Part shown: positions 35,190-46,661 of the stretch, piece by piece
Position numbering within the stretch: the stretch's first letter is position 1
Layout: each line of letters begins with the position of its first letter
Source of the DNA: Chamaecyparis obtusa
Lineage: Eukaryota; Streptophyta; Pinopsida; Cupressales; Cupressaceae
NCBI GenBank assembly: GCA_027943335.1
Contig: BSBK01000881.1
Location: forward strand, 682,001-746,000
Direction of reading: 5' to 3'
DNA: 64,000 nt
Translations under genes and position numbers: made by a program
The notes under the pieces: generated by a model
Told to the model about the DNA's origin: nothing
The model's input: the letters and a program-made list of their open reading frames with translations, nothing else
The model's database searches: none

Positions 35190-37856
35190 TGTAACACCCC
35201 GCCAGGCAACCCAAGAGGACAAGACATAAACCTCTATAAAATGCAAGTAGTAAATATCTTTTTTTTCTTTTTTAAAACTAGAATAATATTCATCATTACA
35301 CTTCATATTTCTAAAAGAAGAAATAATTTTCTACTACTTGAATGTAAGATTTATACAACTTAAGTCCTCACAGGTTCCCTAACGTCACTACTAAAGCAAC
35401 ATCATATAAACTATTTACATGCATAAGATATTCATGAAATCATGAGCTTAAAAGATCTACGTTCATTTTAATGCATCAAGTTAAATGTCCCTAACTTATT
35501 TCTTTTATTAAACATAAGTTAATCATCCAACATCATTATTCCTTTTATCAACTCATTCCATAAATTCATATTGATTTCATCTACATCTACTATCTTTTAT
35601 GTCACTTTTCTCTAATAATTTAGGTAAGAGATTAATATTCATTAAGGTAGGTATTATCCTAGGTACTTCATTAACATGAACCAAATATTAACATTATAAT
35701 CAAGTTACTATTTTATTGCATTGTTTCATAACCATTCATTGTTAATAATTCCAATCACTAATCTATCATTTCTCAATAATTTCCTTGGATCCTTTCATCA
35801 AGAGAGAATACATTATTGTTGCGATACATCATTATATATAACTATATTTAAGATTATTTCCTTTACATATGGACAACATAAGAGGATAGGAGAAATAACA
35901 TAAACACTTTCTTTTAATGCTAGTAACATGTCCAATATTCCACATTCTTTTCCCTTTCTTTTACCTATAACTACCCATTCCCTTATGCATTGCTTTGAAT
36001 TGAGATTACATCAATACTACAAGACTCCTTTTAGGAGATTAAAATTACATGAATACAGATACATAAGTACATCTCAACATATTAAAATATCCAATAAGAA
36101 ATCTTCAACTGCAGATCTGAAAAGGAATATGTGCTAGCATCATCCAGAGAATCATGAACAATACCTTGATATAAATATTAACCACCCAACCACGTGGAAC
36201 CAATAGGCCCACTCCCCCGAGCTAGGAGATAGAACCAAAGGCCCATACAAGAGGTAACAACTAGGAAATTCCTAAGGTGGTGATAAAATTTCCCCAAAGT
36301 CACAACATAAAAGAAAAGACAAGAAGACCACAAGGACTACCAGAGGCATGATCAAATTTGGTAGAGACTCTAAGCTACAAGCTAGGTGAGTGTCATCGCA
36401 TAGCTCTCACCGCTTGGGTTGTCCTAGTACTAGCCACTCTTGGCCCTGACCCCCAAGTAGGCACATGTGGAACCGAATGCCTCTCATACAGACAAGGTCA
36501 TTCAGTCATACCTACACATAGGTACCTTCTCCCACTCCCATCCTTAATATTTACTAGCACTAAAGGAATGGGTGAGGCACAATTAATCTTGATTAGTGTG
36601 TAATTTCCCATTCCAATAATCTCCCATTCCCAATTCATTTATTTAGGTTATCACTTGATTAAATAACTCATAGTAGGTTATCCTAGTACTAGCCACTTAG
36701 GGCCCCGACCCCTCACTATGAGCCACTCACCTAGTGTACTTAGGTTCCTTAACATACATATAAAAATCATAAGAACATAATAGATCCATCATTAAAAATT
36801 CATATCAATTCCATAACAACATTTGATTGAGTTTAGGAAAGCATATGTTGTCTCTAGTCCACTTGACAACCCTAAACCCAATATGGCATTCAGAATGTTC
36901 CAAACATATAAGAAGACATCCAAGTGATATTATAAACATATTCAGAGTACACATAGATCCAATTAACCCAAAAACAAATTCTAATAGCCTCTGGTAACCA
37001 TATGAAACCCTAAAACTTAGTGATGTTCTTAAACTGAATTATTTCAAGCAAGGATTAACTGCAAAGAATAGTCATCATAGAACAATCATCCATATCTTCC
37101 ACAAAATAAATAATAAAGACAATATCTTTGGTGGAGATTTAGATAACATAATTATGGACTCTCAATTTGATTTTTAGAAAGATCCAATGGTGGGAAAGAA
37201 AGTTATGACTTCTGGTTTAAAATAGAAAACTCTGGTTAGGGTTCAGACCTGCCTTCACTAAAATGATTGTAATTTTCACAAAACATAATTAAAATTCTCT
37301 AAAACAATTGGAAATGAAAGATAATACTTAGGAGAATCTCTGATATCAAATTCAAACTTTTATATAATCATATCAGCCTGTAGCATATGAATACATTTGA
37401 CAGAAAATTTGGAATCAAGAATGGACAGGCATAGTCTACCAAAATATAAAAAATAAGGCATTAATTCGACCCTAAAAATAAAATCAAAGAGATACCTATT
37501 TGAGATCTAGGAATTTTCCTTCTATAAAATAAATTTAGTAAAACCATAGATGCAAGTTAAATTATTATAATAATAGATCTCAAAAAATGGGTTGCTAAAA
37601 ACCCTAGGAAAACACATGCCAATTCTTACAAACAAAAACTCAAAACTTTAAAGTAACCATAGAAATGAAAAGTACAGATATGATAAATAATGATAATATA
37701 TAAATAGATCCATAATCTATCAGAGACATAAAGTAACTAAAATATTCAATCCATACCTCATGTCCTACGAAGGTTGAATCGAAGAAGGAAGGAAACAAAA
37801 GAGAAGACAAATCCAAACTTGAGATGCATCCTTCAAACCCTATCCACTTTCAGAAA

Positions 37857-38183
37857 TCTCCATGAAAGAAAGAAATGATTCCATAGAAAAGAATCCCTCT
37901 CTCAACTACAAAAATTCTCACAAAAATGTCTCTCTCCCAAAAGCAAAGATAACCAAAAATTCTTAAAGACATATGCTTACAAACTCTCTCTCACATCTCC
38001 AAGTTTTCTCTCCAAAATCTTCATTAAAGAAAGAAATGATTCCATAGCAAAGAATCCCTCTCTCAACTACTAAAATTCTCACAAAAATATCTCTCTCCCA
38101 AAAGCAAAGATAACCAAAAATTCTTAAAGACATATGCTTACAAACTCTCCCTCACATCTCCAAGTTTTCTCTCCAAAATCTCC
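37857..38183. repeat. 161-bp tandem duplication in element B
   Basis: Two consecutive copies, aligned by 'agaaatgatt' at 37871 and 38032, differ at only a few positions. Confidence 0.85.
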
Positions 38184-38610
38184 ATGAAAAGTAAGACCAT
38201 CCTCTCCTCAATGCTTCAGCCCCAAAATCCCCTCCCTTCAAATGATAAAGTAGTGCATATAAATAGATTTCCAAAGGTTGAGAGGAAAAGTAACCAACTC
38301 CCAACTAACTCTTAACTAAAGGGTATTATAAAATAACTTAATATCATACAACTATATTACTCAAATATACAATAAAAGATGATTTGTATTCATTCATACA
38401 CATATGTAATATTATCCTAACATATATGCATATGACATCATTAATTACATCAATATCTATATATATATAACCTATCCACATTATTAATAATTAACAATTG
38501 AGAATAATATACCTCACATTATTTAATATTTAATTATTAATAATACTATACTTTACATTAATCCCAAAATATACACCATCAACAATATCTACAATAATTA
38601 ACATATAATC

Positions 38611-38626
38611 ACACACACACACACAC

Positions 38627-38692
<66 letters not shown>
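38611..38692. repeat. (AC)n microsatellite
   Basis: An AC run with one ATATAT interruption near 38629-38633, followed by TATATA-rich DNA. It produces a false Val-Cys ORF on the minus strand. Confidence 0.92.
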
Positions 38693-38698
<6 letters not shown>

Positions 38699-39360
38699 GT
38701 GTGTACCCATATATATATTTCTATATATATATATTTATATTTATATAGATACATGCCAAATACCAAACACTATAATCTATAAGATTATGAAGTAATAGAT
38801 CACAATATTATTACCTATTTATAATTACTATATGATATAACACTGAGGTAGAATAAAATCACATGCTTCAAAATAAATCTAATCATCCAAAGAGGCCATA
38901 AAAATCAACTATGAAACATATCGAGAAAACCATAAGATCAAACAAGGTCAACCAAAGTCAACAAGAAAAGTCAAGCCAAACTCCTGACCAAGCATGAAAC
39001 CTACAACAATGCCCAACCAGGTGCGCTGGATCTAGGTTTTTTTCACCCAAAGGTTGACTGACAAAGAAGGAACCCTAATATTCCCAAATTAGAATAATGA
39101 CAAAGGAAGACTCATGTAGGGACCTTAGTAATATCTCCATAACAACAACCATCGAGGATTTGAGGGCACACTCAGACCTGTGAAGCCAGGTGAAGTCGAT
39201 GCTCGATACCCGCAAGCCTACATCACAAAGAAGAAATACATATGCATGGATATACATATAAAATAAGACATTGTAGACAAATGACCAGGATTGATACATC
39301 ATGTGGACCTCAGCTATGTGAGTAACTACGACTTCATCCTAAATCATGAAAACACATCAT

Positions 39361-39362
<2 letters not shown>

Positions 39363-39402
<40 letters not shown>
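39363..39402. repeat. (AC)n microsatellite
   Basis: About 20 AC units inside element B. Confidence 0.92.
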
Positions 39403-39404
<2 letters not shown>

Positions 39405-39841
39405 AAAGCATGTATCATCATCATAACGAAGGTTAGAATCTCAAGCATTGTGTTAGTCTCTTATCAATACTAATAATAAATCAACATAATCAAATCATCA
39501 AGTGAGATACAAGATTCATCCAAAGTAACCTTAATAGAAGAAAATATAGATAATCACTTATATATATATCAGGTACATATCATATAACATCCTAACTATA
39601 TTCATAAAGGTCTTGAAGGTACTCAATACATACACAGAGATAAATACATACAAAAATGATACCTTTAGTCAGTATGTCTGATATTAGAATCCTTGAGTAC
39701 TAGCTTATGAAATTATTATAAACAAACTATAGGAATAGATCAAACAAGTATCATGAACAACTTAAGTTGTAAGAAAACATCGAAAGATCTTAATTCTTTT
39801 AAAAAACACAAAACTTATATTAGGGTTAGAGGGGTATTACA

Positions 39842-40640
39842 TCACATAAACTTTGATAACATTGTGAAAGAAAGCACTGCATTTGCAGTAAGAGATTTGA
39901 CTAAAATTGTGAAACCTACTAACATGGTGTGCAAGGAATGTGTTATGGAAAAACATAAGATAAGTTCTTTTCCAAGCAAGAAGTTCACCACAATAGCAAA
40001 ATTGGAGATTGTTCATACAGATTTGAGTGGTCCTATAAGAACAAGAGGATTCTATGGTGAAAGGTATTTTATGGTTCTTGTTGATGACTTTACTAGGATG
40101 ATGTGGGTAGCATTTCTTAAAGAAAAATTAGAAGCATTTGGAAAGTTTAGATTGCTTAAGAATAGAGTTGAGAATGACTCAGGAATGAAAATTAAATAAG
40201 ATCTTATAGAGGTGGATAATTTAATTCAAATGAGTTTAACATTTTTGTGAAGTGAATAGCTTTAAGAGACAAATTTCAACCCCTAAAACACTTGAGCAAA
40301 ATGGTATTTCTGAAAGAAGAAACAAGTCGGTAATTGAGGCAACAAGAGCTATGTTGTTTGAGAATGACATGGAAAAGATATTTTGGAGAGAAGCAATAAA
40401 CACAATAGTATATACAATAAATAGAGTGCAGATCAGAGCAGACACATACAAGAATCCTTATGAATTATGGTTTGGACATGCACCATCAGTAAAATACTTT
40501 AGAATATTTGGAAGTAAGTGCTACATTAAGAGAGATGATGACATTGGTAAGTTTAATCTGAGAAGTGATGAAGGTATGTTCCTTGGTTAATCATTGAAAA
40601 GAAAAGCTTATAGATGTTTTAATAAGAGGACTAAGACTAT
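39842..40640 (+). pseudogene. E4 integrase
   Basis: It resumes after element B with HINFDNIV and NMVCKECVMEK (zinc ligands). The core has VLVDDFTRMMW (Asp) and LEQNGISERRNKS (Glu). The second catalytic Asp region is damaged by a stop near 40197 and a frame change (RSYRGG in place of RSDRGG). NPYELWFGHAPSVKYFRIFG and LRSDEGMFLG follow, with a stop near 40588. Confidence 0.85.
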
Positions 40641-41457
40641 TGTTGAGAGTGCAAATGTTAAAGTGGATGAAAAGTTCAGAATTTAGGAAAGAGTACTTGA
40701 TTATGATTCAAATGAAGAAACCTATCCTAAAACTAATCAAGAAAATTTTGAGTTATTTTATGAAACTAAAAATGATTTGCATAATGAGATTCATGATGAG
40801 GAACAAAGAGAAGAACCAAGATCTGAACCTATAATTGAAGCATGAGTTGAAACAGTAACACCTAATAAGAACTTGATAAGGAATCATCCCACTGATCATA
40901 TTATTGTGAGAAAAGATAAAGGAGTTATGACAATAAATAAGGTACATGAAGAATTGTGTTTGATTTCTCATATTGAACCTAAGAATACTGATGAATCTGG
41001 TAAAGATGATCATTAGATTCAAGCAATGAAGGAAGAATTGGATCAGATCAAGAAGATTAACACTTGGGAATTGGTTCCTAGACCCAAGGACAAAAATATT
41101 ATTGGAACTAAATGGGTTTTTAGAAACAAGATGAATGAACAAGGTGATGTTGTAAGAGACAAAGAAAGACTGGTATGTAAAGAATACCCACAGTAAGAAG
41201 GTATACATTATAAAGAAACATTTGCACCTATTGCAATAATTGAAGTAGTAAGGATAGTTTTGGCCTATGCAGCTTATAAGAAATTCAAAGTGTATCAGAT
41301 GGACGCGAAGTCAACATTTTTGAATGGTAAATTAGAAGAAGAAGTCTACATTGAGAAGCCTGATGGTTTTCCTTTGACTCAAGAAGGAGATATGGTTTCC
41401 AAATTGAACAAAGCACTATATGGATTAAAGTAAGCACCTAGAACCTGGTATGCAAGG
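40641..41457 (+). pseudogene. E4 reverse transcriptase, N-terminal half
   Basis: An acidic linker leads to [20 protein letters not shown] and YQMDAKSTFLNGKLEEEVY (first catalytic Asp), then ALYGLK-stop-APRTWYAR. Several stops are present (near 40684, 40843, 41014, 41194, 41430). The second half with the FVDD motif is missing because an LTR begins at 41458. Confidence 0.85.
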
Positions 41458-42633
41458 TGTTATAAAGTAAAGTCCACCAAGATAACTGAGAGGGGGGGGG
41501 GGGGTGAATTAGTTATCAAATAAAATCAACTTTTAATAACATTATTAGATCTCAAACATGTAACCAACATAAGCAACAACCATAGAAACATAAACATACA
41601 CAATGACACAAGATATGTTAATTAGGGAACCTTTTGATTAGAGAGTAAACCCCGGTGGGGATGATACCCACAAAAGATGTACTAATATGAAAATTTCTTA
41701 TGAGAGGATGGTCTCCGTTAGGAGTCTATGCAATACATTCAATACATATCAGTCCATGTTAGGAGACTTTGAATCCCTGTTAAAATATTCTAACCCTATT
41801 AGGAGTTAAGGAAGGCAGAAGGACCCACTGTCCAAATAGCTTCAGGGGAAAGATCATTGAACTCACTATCCAACTGATCTCTGTATTATCCAAACAAAAT
41901 AATACCAACAATTGATGATCTCAACAATCTTAACTTCAATCCTCTGTCTGTGCCAAAACCACACCAAATACTTTACCAGATCTCAATACTAGATCTGCTC
42001 AATTCACATATCCTCTTACAATATCATCATATCTTGCTTCTCATTTTTTTATTATCATATTAAATCAAGGAAATCAATCCTTTCTTTATACCTTACTCAA
42101 ATAATTTACAATAGAGTCGGCCAACTAGGCTTAACCAATTACAAAATATAAATCATTACACATTACATAATATTTCATAACCACATAAAAACTATCGGCT
42201 TCCAAAATCAATAGATCTTCACACATGCAACCTCTGACTATGTTGTCTCATCTAGGTCACCTTCAAAATATATTAAGCATTTGTACAACTTTGCATGTCT
42301 AGATTCTATCTCAGTTAGGAGATATAATCTGGTTATCACAAGTCGCTTCTCAAGAACACTATCGAAATACTGTTTCCACTATATTACTCATAACTATCAT
42401 GAATAATTAAATTTTTGTATGCGCTCTTAACCATAATCTCAAGACACAATAAAGAACAAGTCCTCAATGCCACATAGCTTGATCTATAATTCTCCACGTG
42501 TGCTAATACAAACACTATCTGATTCTCAGCTAATATCTAGTAGATCAATGTGTTGACATCAATGACAAACACAATCATGAATGCAACATACAACTTCTAT
42601 AGAACTACTTGAATACTCCCCCATAGGAAATAT
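41458..42633 (-). repeat. solo or truncated LTR, E2 family
   Basis: It begins TGTTATAAAGTAAAGTCC inside the E4 reverse transcriptase and follows the E2 LTR to '...ctcccccataggaaatat'. There it loses the last 20 or so bases next to the E6 LTR. No internal region follows. It has the G-run stem-loop near 41482-41518. Confidence 0.85.
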
Positions 42634-42635
42634 AA

Positions 42636-42978
42636 TGTAGTAATGCTTGAATATATAGGCAATGTGATAAGACTACATGATAAGGAGATGATAAGCTATC
42701 AACCACACTAGGTGGAATCACATGTCCACCAAAGGTGGATCATCCTAACTATGTGCAACAATGAGAGGAAGATAATGTGATAAGAGCACTAAAGGTGGAT
42801 ATCACATGCAAAGAGGTATGAGATGACAAATATCACCAACTAAAGTGGAATTTCTCCTAACCATGTGCTAAAATGAAATGCAAACTCTTAGGTGTCTCAA
42901 AGACAACTAATATGCAAATGCATTATCCTAAGTAAACTTAAGTAAAGTGTAATTAGTAAATACTTAATTACACCAATA
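42636..42978 (-). repeat. 3' LTR of E6 (144 bp shorter than its partner)
   Basis: It aligns with 60422-60908, except that 144 bp lying between two TGTAAGAATT repeats in the partner are missing. Confidence 0.8.
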
Positions 42979-42990
42979 CCCCCCCTTAAG
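42979..42990 (-). other. E6 polypurine tract
   Basis: The minus strand reads TTAAGGGGGGG against the LTR end. Confidence 0.65.
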
Positions 42991-44006
42991 TGAAACTTAG
43001 GGGAATGCACTTAAGCTCACAATGCAAGATGGGTCCTGGCTACTAGGCCATGTTAGGTACCTATGTACAATATGCAAGAACAATGCAATCTCTCATAAAG
43101 CGAAGAAAGAGGGAAAACCTCATGGGAAAAACCCTCCCCCAAAAATAGAGATGAATACAATAATATTATATGAGAGAGAAGACCTCAAGTGAGGAAAATA
43201 TCCCCCATAAGAGAGAAGAAGTGGAAGAGAGACCAAGTAGCCCCCCCTCAATGTAGAATGAACACCAATGGTAGATGTTGCAGGCTCTATGTAGAAATTG
43301 CTCCATGAGTGTATAACATCATTCCCCCCCTTAGGAAGAAACAAGACCAAAGCTGTATGTATGAAGCATCCTCCCCAAGCTATAGGAAGAAACCTCAAAA
43401 TGTATGGAATCTATGTAACCTGTTCAAGTGTCCCCATGTCAAAGCTGAAAGGTGCCTCCTCGAAATCATGTGTACTAAGCCACTCTGCTAAAAAAAGAAA
43501 AATTAGTATCAACTGAGGATGAATGTAGAACATGTACCAAAGACCCAAGTGTCTCCTCTAAAGATAAATTGACCCCCTCCAATTGCTGTATGAAAGTACC
43601 CATAATCATTTCACCCTCAAAAGAGGGATCAAGTAGAGAATGAATATGAGGATCTCCATGCTCCCTTGCAACAAATGAGGAAGGATCATTCTTAAAAAAG
43701 AGAAGATTAATATCATTAATAGTGTCTCCCAAATCTAAAATGTAGGACTCCATAAACAAAAGACATCCCATGGAACCAAGTCTGGAAGATAATGAATATC
43801 CTGCTGCACTGAATCACCTGAACCCATGGCTGAGTGAATGCAAGCATCATTAGAAGCAAGAGAAGAAGTATTATTAATAGAAGGAGATGAAATGGAAGGC
43901 TCAAGACCTTGATCATGAGTGAGAATACCCAAGTTCAAGTAGCAAAAATTCTCCTCAAAATATGAATCATCACTATAAGTGGGATCATATGCTGAAGAAT
44001 CACTAT
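42991..44006 (-). other. E6 3' internal region, unassigned
   Basis: Short minus-strand frames (44006-43735, 43771-43475, 43398-43120) have an acidic Ser/Asp-rich composition (DPTYSDDSYFEENF). They show no enzyme motif and do not continue the protease reading frame seen at 57383. They could be the tail of a deleted pol or captured sequence. Confidence 0.4.
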
Positions 44007-44874
44007 TGTACACTCAAAATGTGCACTTCTCTAAGTCATTGATTCCAAGGGCATCCATGGATTGAAAACCTTGAAAAGTGACCTAGAGCTCCCTAGGAAT
44101 TGAGTGCAAGGGTGTTTAGAGGGCTCTCATCTAGAGCTATTAAGCATGCAACCTTGCTAGTAAACTATGCAATGGGAGATTCAAAGAGACAAGGGAAAGA
44201 ATGCCAATATCTTCAAGAATCACAATGAAAAATGCAATGCAAGTTATGCTATAATGATAATGCAAGAATGAAACTAAACTATGGAAATGAGAGTGTTACA
44301 AGCCATTACTAGTTAAACTATGTGAACTAAGCTAAAGCATGAAAGGAAACTAAGCTAAGAATTCCATGAGAACTAAGCTACAATTCAAATATGAGGACTA
44401 AAATGCAACAAGTTCTTCAAAATCTCCAATGGCACCAAGAAAACCTACAACATAACATTAGCATCAAGAGTGGGGATCCCAGAATGAGAAGAGAGGTCTC
44501 CTTTTAAAGATAAATGGACCATAGAGATTAAGAGGCAAAAGATTTGATCAAGGGTGGAGTTTGAAAGTGGGAGCAATCCTTGTGCACAAGTCTCCTCCAG
44601 TGAGAAAGAAGTGTTGACTTTTGTGCCCCATGTGAGACAAAAAGTCTTTTCTTCTTATTTATTAAATAGGAATAATGCTTTATTTGTGCAACTTAGGAGA
44701 AAAGGTAAGTGGGGGCTTTTTATTTAATAAAAGGAGAGGGAATTCCTTTTAATTAAATAAAGACTTAGGATAAAATGGTTAATCCATAGAATATAATCGA
44801 ATAAATGATAAAATTAGGATTTGATGAAGAATAAGCAATTGATAAAATTAGCAAATAATGCTAGAAAGGGGCTA
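44007..44874 (-). repeat. left 868-bp terminal repeat of the Gypsy block
   Basis: TGTACACTCAAAATG to AAAGGGGCTA. Same length as the right copy, with few substitutions and no net length change. Confidence 0.88.
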
Positions 44875-45683
44875 ATAGTCTAGATGACCATTTTTGAGTG
44901 ATTACATTTGCCCTGCTTTGACTAATGTGTGATTGATCTGGGAACACATTACATCAAATAATAGATCATCCAAGAAGGCAATAGATAGAGATCTGACTCC
45001 AAAGAATGAAGTGCAGAGAGATAGAAAATCCTGCATGTTCAGCCTGGTAGCGACAATATTGAACACTTAGGAGAGAGATGGACAGTATCAGAACTCAGGA
45101 TGAGAACTAACATGTCAATCACAATAGATAGATAGATAGATCAATCAGAGCAAATGGAATGGTCAAGCATATGCTCTAGATAATAGTTGATAGAATATGT
45201 TTGCCCCCTCAGGATCAAAATCAAAATGAGGTAGAGGGAATGCAGAAGAAAGATGAGAGCAACATGATCAAATCACTAGAAATCATAATCGAAGATGAAA
45301 GATAATAGAATAACCATTAAGTAGTGAAAATATGCCCCAGTTTGACTAGGTTTGACTGAGAAAGATATAGGATAAAGATAAAGTCAAAACCTCAGAGAGA
45401 TGAAGTGAAGGAAATGAATTAAAGACTAGAAGGTTGAGAGAGATGGAGATGAAGAAATGAAGATGCCCTAGTGAAAATCGAAGGACCAAGCCTCAAACGG
45501 TCAGCCAACTGCGCAGAAGAAGGAGAAATTTTAAAATACGATTTTGACCATCAAGATGAACTCGAATTTCAATTTCAATCTTGAAAATGGATCTAGGACA
45601 TCAAAATTAGCGAGGGGTGCAATTTTCACAAAATTTTGAGATGTTTTGAAAATTAGGTCAAAATGCCATATTAGGTCAAAATG
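44875..45683. other. upstream region of the PMD relic
   Basis: No gene is seen. It is purine-rich with many 'gagatgaag' phrases. It should contain the promoter region of the PMD relic and the 3' end of the Gypsy block. Confidence 0.4.
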
Positions 45684-45693
45684 CTATATAAGG
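45684..45693 (+). promoter_or_regulatory. TATA box of the PMD relic
   Basis: ATGCTATATAAGGGGTG lies 82 bp before the ATG at 45766, a normal plant spacing for a TATA box plus short leader. Confidence 0.6.
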
Positions 45694-45852
45694 GGTGAAA
45701 AGGTCATTTTCAAATTCCTTTGTCTTATGTGAGTTTTGAAAACTTTGAGAGATCTGAGAGAGACTATGGCTCAATAGGCAGGCATTCCCATTCACACACA
45801 TCGATTCGAGCACGGTCGGTTGCACAATCGGCCTCCTCAATATGGTGCCCCA

Positions 45853-46304
45853 GTAAGTTTTCATAAAAACTAGCCGTTTTGAGTCATTTTTTACATTTAA
45901 AGCATGTTTTTTGAATTTTCAAATTATGATTTAGCAAAACATCATGTGATACTTTTAAAAGTATCACACACTTGTTGTATACTCTATCGTGCGAGACTTT
46001 GTGGGGCCACAAAGTGTCACACGACCGTCTAGGAAAGTATTGCATGAGCCTGAACGAAATGTCGTGCGACCGGGTGTGAACTATCGCACAAAGTAAAAGT
46101 ATTGCACCACTATACAAGAAATTATTGCACGATATAGTATCAATAGATAGTATCACACTAGTATAACAAGAAGTATCACATGACTTTAATTTGAGCAATA
46201 TAACATGTGTAGAGACAATTTTTTCTTTTGAGATTACTTGTATTGATTTTGGACATCCATTGTGACATGTTCTGACATCTGGTTTGTGGATTTATGGCTT
46301 GTAG
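45853..46304 (+). other. intron 1 of the PMD relic
   Basis: GT...AG intron, phase 0, 452 bp. It contains a perfect 24-bp palindrome (45945-45968) and about ten copies of a short motif of the form (c/g)tat(c/t)(a/g)ca(c/t). Confidence 0.7.
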
Positions 46305-46577
46305 GAGGTTCTTTCAGCACTCATCATCAGAGCACTGAGGGTGGTTGGGTTGCGCTATGTTCAAGATCTGGATGATCCAGGGAGAGCAGCTTTTTCTTGG
46401 ATGGGTTTCGGCTACTTGTTGGAGATGCCCCATATACAGGCAAACCACGGGTTACTAATAGTACTAGCAGAGAGGTGGCATAGTGAGCATAACAACTTTC
46501 ACTTGCCAATCGGAGAGGCCACTATCATACTTGAGGATGTCTATCAGATCCTTTGTGTATCAAGCCATGGAGATGTG

Positions 46578-46661
46578 GTGAGCATAATCATGTTTGTAGA
46601 GATGTTCATTAATGTAGTGTTTCCATATGATGAAAACTGACATGATTTTTTGTTGGCACAG
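46578..46661 (+). other. intron 2 of the PMD relic
   Basis: 84 bp, GTGAGC donor and a T-rich tract before GGCACAG, phase 0. Removing it joins GDV to VYYD in frame. Confidence 0.7.

Larger units (their letters stand above)
35190..39841. mobile_element. element B: 4.65 kb non-coding TG...CA repeat inside E4
   Basis: It starts TGTAACACCCCGCC and ends GGGGTATTACA, so its ends form an 11-bp inverted repeat with one mismatch. The same family as element A is shown by shared ordered blocks. It holds no coding region. It contains a 161-bp tandem duplication and two AC microsatellites. E4 coding sequence resumes right after it. Only a 3-bp 'tca' is shared by the flanks, and the left edge may include 'gata' (35186-35189), so the target duplication is unresolved. 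Confidence 0.65.
32534..41457 (+). mobile_element. E4: truncated plus-strand Copia, interrupted by element B
   Basis: The 5' LTR, primer site, gag, protease, integrase and half of reverse transcriptase are present on the plus strand. Element B splits the pre-integrase segment (HKRFC... resumes as HINFDNIV at 39843). At 41458 the reverse transcriptase stops after APRTWYAR, where an opposite-strand LTR begins. The rest, including the 3' LTR, is missing. The family is the same as E2 and E7. Confidence 0.9.

Noticed and set aside
38530..38766. Val-Cys repeat ORF
   Set aside because: Product of an AC microsatellite.
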